Shown one piece after another: positions 59,047 to 64,000 of a DNA stretch of 64,000 bases. The DNA comes from Plectrocnemia conspersa (taxonomy: Eukaryota; Arthropoda; Insecta; Trichoptera; Polycentropodidae): assembly GCA_009617715.1 (NCBI GenBank), contig VTFK01000292.1, positions 930,001 through 994,000 of the forward strand, given 5' to 3'. The position numbers and the translations under genes are program-made. How positions within the stretch are numbered: position 1 is the stretch's first letter; every line of letters begins with the position of its first letter. Below the pieces are notes generated by a model. It saw only the letters and a program-made list of their open reading frames with translations, ran no database searches and had not been told where the DNA came from.

Positions 59047-62000
59047 CTAATGTGGGCGAACATCTTCGCGAGCGGAATATGCCTCGCAGAAGTGCTCGAA
59101 AGCCCGAAAGTTCTTTTTAGACGCAACGAAGTTTTGATGGGTTAAGGGACCTTCGCCCTCTAGCTCAAGAGCGAAGTGGAGCTGCGTTCGCTCCTCGTCG
59201 AGGAGTGGGCAATCCCACAGGATGTGCTCTGACGTCTGGTCGTCGTGGCCGCAGGGGCAGTCGGCGTCGTCTCTTAATTTGAAACGACGTAGATATGCTC
59301 CGAAAGCTCCGTGTCCGGTAAGGAACTGTGTGGTTGCGAATCCGCATCTCATCCAGCGCTTCTCGAGGCGACTTTTCACCTGCGGAAAGAACTTAAAAGT
59401 TAGGCGGCCAGTGGCGGCGGTGCTCCATCGCCTCTGCCACTCGTCCAATGAGGCCTTTCGAACGCTGTGTTGGATCGCTCTTTCCGTATCCTGCAATTTA
59501 GACACGTTCAGCGTCGGTTGGATCGTTACTTGTCCGACCGTTGCAGAACGGCTCCTTCTTAAGTGGAAGGTCGCGGACCTTCGCTGTGCGACTAAATCTA
59601 TGGGTTCGACTCCGGCCAGAATGAGGCGAGCCGAATTTGGAGCCGTGTTGTAACACGCTGTTACCTGTTTCAGGGGTGCCGTCTGAGACCCTAGCAAGAG
59701 AAGTTGAGGGTGGCCTCGCGATGCCCTCTCGGCGAAAGCACCGGCTGCGTACGTTATTATTGACACATAAATCGCCTTGTACATAGTCAATTTTGCGCGA
59801 AAGTTTAACCCCCAATGGCGGCCCCCCAATCTTAGTAGTTTTCCCATCGCGTCGCGACTCTTCTGGGCGGCCAGTCTAAGGTGGGCGGCGGGGTCGAATC
59901 TATAAGTTATATTGTAACCCAAGTAGCGGACTCGCGGCTCGAATTTTATGTATTGCCCGTTCATCGAAAAGCGAGGGGGACGACCCTTGTCAAGCGATCC
60001 GTTAAGCATCACCGCCACGGTCTTGTGGGGAGCGAAGGAGAGTTTATTCTCCTCACCCCATTCTTGCAAGCGCGTCAAGGCCATCTCAGCCTTGCTCTCA
60101 ATCTCTGATCTGCTGTTGGCGTTAACCAGAAGCAGGAGATCGTCGGCGTACGCGATGAGGTCGCAGTGCACGGGAAGAGGGGTTCCTAGAACTTCATCGA
60201 ACATAACGTTCCACAGCAGGGGACCGAGGACGGACCCCTGCGGGCAGCCTCTTTCCAAAGATTTCCAAACAAGCGAAGCTCCAGCGTCGATTACAACTCT
60301 GCGCCTCTCGAAATAAGACCTGATAACCTTTACCAGGTCTCGCGGAACATTGCGGCGTTTTAGTCCCTCAATGATGGCCGGCCACCACGCATGATCGAAC
60401 GCTCCCGAGATGTCGAGGAGCACAGCTACTGAATATTTGCCCGGAAGGGTGTCTATTTTTGATTTTAAGTAATGCATTGCGTCTTCGGTGCACAAACCTG
60501 GTCTGAAGCCAAACTGGCGCTTCGAGAGAGGAGCCTTCGCGCGGAAATGGTCCTCGAGCCGGGCTACAAGGACTTTTTCAAAAAGTTTTCCCAGAGCAGG
60601 GAGGAGAGTTATCGGGCGGTAAGCTTTAGGATCTGAAAGATTGGACTTTCCCGGCTTCTTGATGATTATCATCTTCCCGGGCTTCCAAGTGTCCGGGAAG
60701 GTGCCCTCGGACCTGCAACCTTCTAATACGGTGGTGATGATGGGGCCCGCGACCTTCCAAGATTTCCTGATGAGATCACTGGTTACGCAGTCCAAGCCGG
60801 GAGACGCCCTTGCACGCAAGCGCTTGAGAGCAGCCTCCGTCTCCACTTCGGAGATTGGCGGGGACTCGGGGGACTCAGATGGTTCGTTAAATCGTGCTCG
60901 TGTGATAGCTTGCGATGGGGTGTCTGCAGAAGCCGGATCTTCCGGCAGCAGGGCGTTCAGGATGTTGTCGGCAGCCTGGCGGGAATCGATGGCACATATG
61001 CCATGCTTGTCGGTGATGCCTGAAAGGGACGTCACTGCGCGGTCCGACATTTTGACGCATCGGTAGTGTGGGCCCCAGGTGTTTTCAGCGCTCTCCTTGG
61101 TTACGAAGTCCCTCCAGTGCTTCGTCTTTGCGGACCTAATAAGGGATTTGTAATTATTTGTCGCGGATCTCCAATCTCTTCTTATTGCGATGAAAGGGTC
61201 TTCCGGAAGAGTTGAATCGTCGATTCTGCGGCTACCTCGAGCTCTAACTGCTTCTGTAAAAATTCTAAAAGATTTACGCGATGCCCGTCTGGCCCCGAAA
61301 GAGCTGGGTTCCACCATTCCGGAAATATTTTTTTTTTAACTGTACGCGCAGGGCTTACTGCGCGGGATGTTAAGGTCGGCCGCCGACAGAATTGCAATCT
61401 GGAGCGCCTCTGCTTTGCTATCGGGGCACGGGCCCAATCTTTTGGCTGCTCTGTCAAGTTCGATTGACAGATCGACCTCAAAATTTTTCCAGTTGGCCTT
61501 ACTGAACCGGAACCGCCTCGGCAGCAGGCTCTTGTTTTCTCTTATCGGCTCTGCGGATGCGGGGGCGCTCTCATTTACGTTAAAAGTTATTAGCCTATGG
61601 TCGGAGAGGCACGCTTCCGCGTGCACTCTCCAGTTTGATATTGCCAGTGGGCTGGCGAGCGAGAAAAGCGTCGCGTCTGGGGTCGATTCCCCGATCGAGA
61701 AAAAAAAACGTCGGGATCGAGGGTAGGTCACCCTTGGCGACACTTAGGCCGCTGCTAAGGACGAAGTCCACCACTGTATTGTTCCTTACGGAGTTTCTAT
61801 CCTCGCGAAGTGAGGTGTGTCCCCACAAAGTGGAATGAGCGTTAAGGTCGGCGCCGACGACGACGTTGCGTCCCGCAAGGGCGTCGACAGCTCGAGAGAG
61901 TCCGTTTATGTGGCCTTCGGGAGAATCGCCGTACTTGAAGTACGCAGATATACAGTACAAGTCAATGCCCGGTGCGGAAAGATGGATTACGGTGCGCCAC

Positions 62001-62266
62001 CGATCCGAGTATTGACTCAGAAAGGTGACGCACAGGTCGCGATTAAAGACCACTATCGACGCTCCTGCGGGTTGGATCTCGAATATCCTGCACCTCGCGC
62101 CGACGCCTATTGTCCTTCCGAATGGGGCGTATGGCTCCTGAAGGAGTGCCACGTCAGTTCCTAAGGCTGCGGCTCTGTAACCAAATTCCGCAGTCGCTTC
62201 GCGCGATCTGCGGAGGTTTTGCTGCGCCACGAGCAGCTTGACATATGTCTGGGGAAGATTAGCCAT
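59047..62266 (-). pseudogene. R1-clade LINE ORF2: endonuclease-reverse transcriptase, frameshifted
   Basis: Starts at ATG 62266-62264, overlapping the end of ORF1 by 8 bases, and stops at 59049-59047 (about 1070 codons, normal for R1-clade ORF2). The N-terminal APE-type endonuclease shows LLQEPY (metal-binding Glu), VVGADLNAH and, in a shifted frame, SDHRLITF. The RT domain lies in the open frame 61317-59047. It shows KAYRPITLLP, QFGFRPG, AVLLDISGAFDHAWWP (first Asp), GCPQGSVLGPLL, YADDLLLLVN (catalytic YADD at 60150-60139) and RYLGYNI. The C-terminus has CPCGHDDQTSEHILWDC, the CCHC finger typical of this clade. Frame breaks occur at a 9-nt run (61700-61708), a 10-nt run (61328-61337) and near 61300. 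The catalytic residues seen are intact, so inactivation is recent or the breaks are sequencing errors. It provides target-primed reverse transcription when intact. Confidence 0.85.
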
Positions 62267-63719
62267 TTGTGTTGGCCATCTCTCTTGCTAAGGCAGCCTT
62301 AAAGGCCGGGCAGCATTGGTCTCCCGTTCTGTGTGGGAGGGTCTCGTGCTGTCGCCTAAGGCGGCAGCAGGTGTCGCAGTTTGCTGGCTTGTCGCGGTTT
62401 GCGCACGACGCACTATCGTGCGCCCCGCTTCCGCACCAGTTGCAGGAGGCCTTAGGCGCTCTGCAGAATTTGGCTGAGTGGCCGTATAGGTGGTATTTAT
62501 AGCACCTCAGGACCCTAAAGTGGTCCCTGATACGATGAGCCATTCATCCTATGTAGATCAATCCGCTGTTGACCAGCTGGGCGCGACATGAGGACGGGAG
62601 GGACACGATGACGTAAGAGGTGTCCTTAGCTCGCGTTTTCAGTTTCGTTACAAGCTTAGCCGACTTGAGAAAGTCGGCTTTGCTTATAGGCACCTCGCCC
62701 TCGATGTTCTGTGCAAACATCGAGGTGAGGAACGACTCGCCGGTCTCGTCTCCTGGGTCGTTCGGGACGTCGTGTATTATTACACGAGGGTCCTTTAGAC
62801 CCTGAAGGGAGGCCCGTAGTCCGGCTTTCTCAAGGGCCGAGTTGAATCCTACGATTTTCTCGGCCTCGGACCGGTTTGCAACCAAGATACCGGTCGCGTT
62901 ACCCGCGGCCGGTAGAACTCTCTTTATATGCAGCTTTGAATCTGCGGGGTTTACGGCTTTCGTGAAGGCCGCAATTGCCTCCTTGGAGGTTTTGATTTTA
63001 TCCCCGATAGGGACGAGTCTCACGACCGATGAGTATGCCATCGGTGAGGGCTGCGGCGCTTGAGGAGACCCCCTCAGCTCTCTCACGAGGCTTGCGGTGG
63101 TCGGCTGCTGCGGCTGAATATGACGCTCTATTCGTCGAATAGACTGCTCGATTGACGCCAGTCTAGTTTCTGCTCCCTCATTAGAGGGAGAAGAAGGTTT
63201 ATCCGCTTTTTCGGTTTCCTTCTCATGGAGGGACTTAATTGTCGCCGCTATCAGAGTAAGACTCTGACGAGCAGCGGCTGTGAGGCAGTCGGACGACCGA
63301 GCGATCAAGACGATCTTCTCGCACTGGGCAAGAATGCTCGTCTCGGAAGCTGTAAGCTCCAAGGCCTCTTCTGTATGCGGCTTCTGCGTGAGGGCCGGAA
63401 AGTCCTCTTTAACGCGTTTTTTGTTCGCGGGGGGCGACGGGGGCGATGTTTGTCGCTTACGCGTTGGTTGCGCCGAAAGGCAGTCCATAAGCTCCTGGAT
63501 AGAGCTGGAGGAGCTTGAGGAGCTCATGCGACGCGAGGTAGAGGGAACTCCCCTAGAGGGGGCCTCTGGTTTCGATTTTTCCATCGGTTTTTTTAGTGTC
63601 TCGGGTGTTGTGACCGGTGTCGAGAGGGATGTTTTTTTTTTGGCTGCGGGTGTTGCAGTCTTCGGTCTCGGGACCGAGACCTTGGCAGCCCTTTATGGGG
63701 GGGCTGATGCTTTGCTCAT
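62259..63719 (-). pseudogene. R1-clade LINE ORF1: gag-like RNA-binding protein with zinc knuckles, broken
   Basis: One minus-strand frame runs from ATG 63719 to the stop at 62261-62259 but is interrupted by TAA (63695-63693, codon 9) and TGA (62546-62544). The largest open part starts at Met 63584. It has a Ser-rich and basic N-terminus (a run of eight Ser) and then a helical region (RLASIEQSIRRIERHI). The conserved gag core follows (KTSKEAIAAFTKAVNPAD through VIIHDVPND). After the TGA come CCHC knuckles. The first reads CYKYHLYGHSAKFC, with Tyr (62495-62493) where the second Cys is expected. The second, CNWCGSGAHDSASC, is intact, and a third Cys/His cluster follows. The TGA sits where a Trp codon would be usual. 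ORF1 coats the element RNA; this copy is defective. Confidence 0.8.
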
Positions 63720-63735
63720 TATGAGCTTTTATATA

Positions 63736-63745
63736 TAATTAAAAA

Positions 63746-63782
<37 letters not shown>

Positions 63783-63797
63783 AAAAAAAAAAAAAAA
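63736..63797 (+). repeat. A-rich tract immediately upstream of ORF1
   Basis: Two AATTAAAA-type units, then A30 (63751-63780), a single T and A16 (63782-63797). On the minus strand it is a T tract ending 17 bases before the ORF1 ATG at 63719. It mirrors the A38 tract at the other end of the coding body. Confidence 0.85.
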
Positions 63798-64000
63798 GGG
63801 GTTCCCGCTGGTTGACGTTCGCTGGAGCGCGGAGGAGGTGATCGTTTGCGCGCGGGAGGGGGGGTCTGCTGTCGAGCGTGGGCCGATCCGACGACACGCT
63901 CGAGCTGCGTGTAAGCACGCGGTGATTCACGGCTATGCCGGCGGCCGGGCCAAAAAGTGCACCGAAGCAAATCGATACTTATCGGTTTCTTGTCGGGCCG
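63798..64000 (-). mobile_element. Probable 5' UTR of the R1-clade LINE
   Basis: GC- and CpG-rich, non-coding sequence continues to the window edge with no return to AT-rich intron DNA. On the minus strand it precedes ORF1 and is therefore most simply its 5' UTR. It could instead belong to a further nested element. The true 5' end is beyond the window. Confidence 0.45.

Noticed and set aside
59222..59653. Plus-strand frames of 60-150 codons across the R1-clade element (for example 59222-59653, 61367-61726, 63280-63738)
   Set aside because: They are antisense shadows of the GC-rich ORF1 and ORF2 and carry no motifs of their own.

Overview
The window is eukaryotic, strongly AT-rich genomic DNA. 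It is most likely from an insect and probably a moth or butterfly. I base this on the host gene, an insect neuronal dpr-type immunoglobulin gene, and on the transposon mix: mariner, Jockey, RTE and R1-clade LINEs plus a tRNA-headed SINE. The species cannot be told from the sequence alone. There is no operon-like organisation, and nearly all of the short reading frames are chance frames in AT-rich DNA.

Host gene (+ strand). Four exons of a dpr (defective proboscis extension response) gene, closest to the dpr6/dpr10 subgroup, can be placed. Exon A (1971-2207) carries 5' UTR with two short upstream ORFs and a signal-peptide-like start. Exons B (55437-55636) and C (55730-55949) encode the first Ig domain, and exon D (57282-57409) begins the second. 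Exon A ends with one base of a glycine codon and exon B starts with the other two, so they join in phase across an intron of about 53 kb (2208-55436) that fills most of the window. The rest of Ig2 and the C-terminus lie beyond the right edge.

Inside the large intron. The AT-rich background holds two other kinds of material. (1) Decayed transposons: a mariner transposase (3270-3850), three Jockey-type RT fragments (1085-1480, 27780-28560, 36095-36380), RTE-type fragments (14840-15480, 39304-39424, 44486-44880, 45045-45185), SINE-like copies (11150-11575, 51785-52150), a repeat pair (10736-10930 and 23820-23940) and a decayed unidentified reading frame (41900-42660). Most coding remnants are antisense to the gene. 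(2) About twenty islands of 150-850 bp with higher GC, many CpGs and no credible reading frame. These are candidate conserved regulatory elements. One (40005-40080) holds a tight cluster of E-boxes. There is also a young 201-bp tandem duplication (36594-36996).

Right end (57740-64000). The intron after exon D holds a GC-rich transposon complex. A 5' piece of a Jockey-type gag gene lies on the + strand (57740-58395), followed by an unassigned structured segment. After that comes a nearly full-length R1-clade LINE on the - strand: ORF1 gag with zinc knuckles 63719-62259, then ORF2 endonuclease/reverse transcriptase 62266-59047. This copy is broken by nonsense codons and frameshifts, most of them at homopolymer runs. 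Long poly(A) tracts (on the + strand) flank its coding body on both sides.
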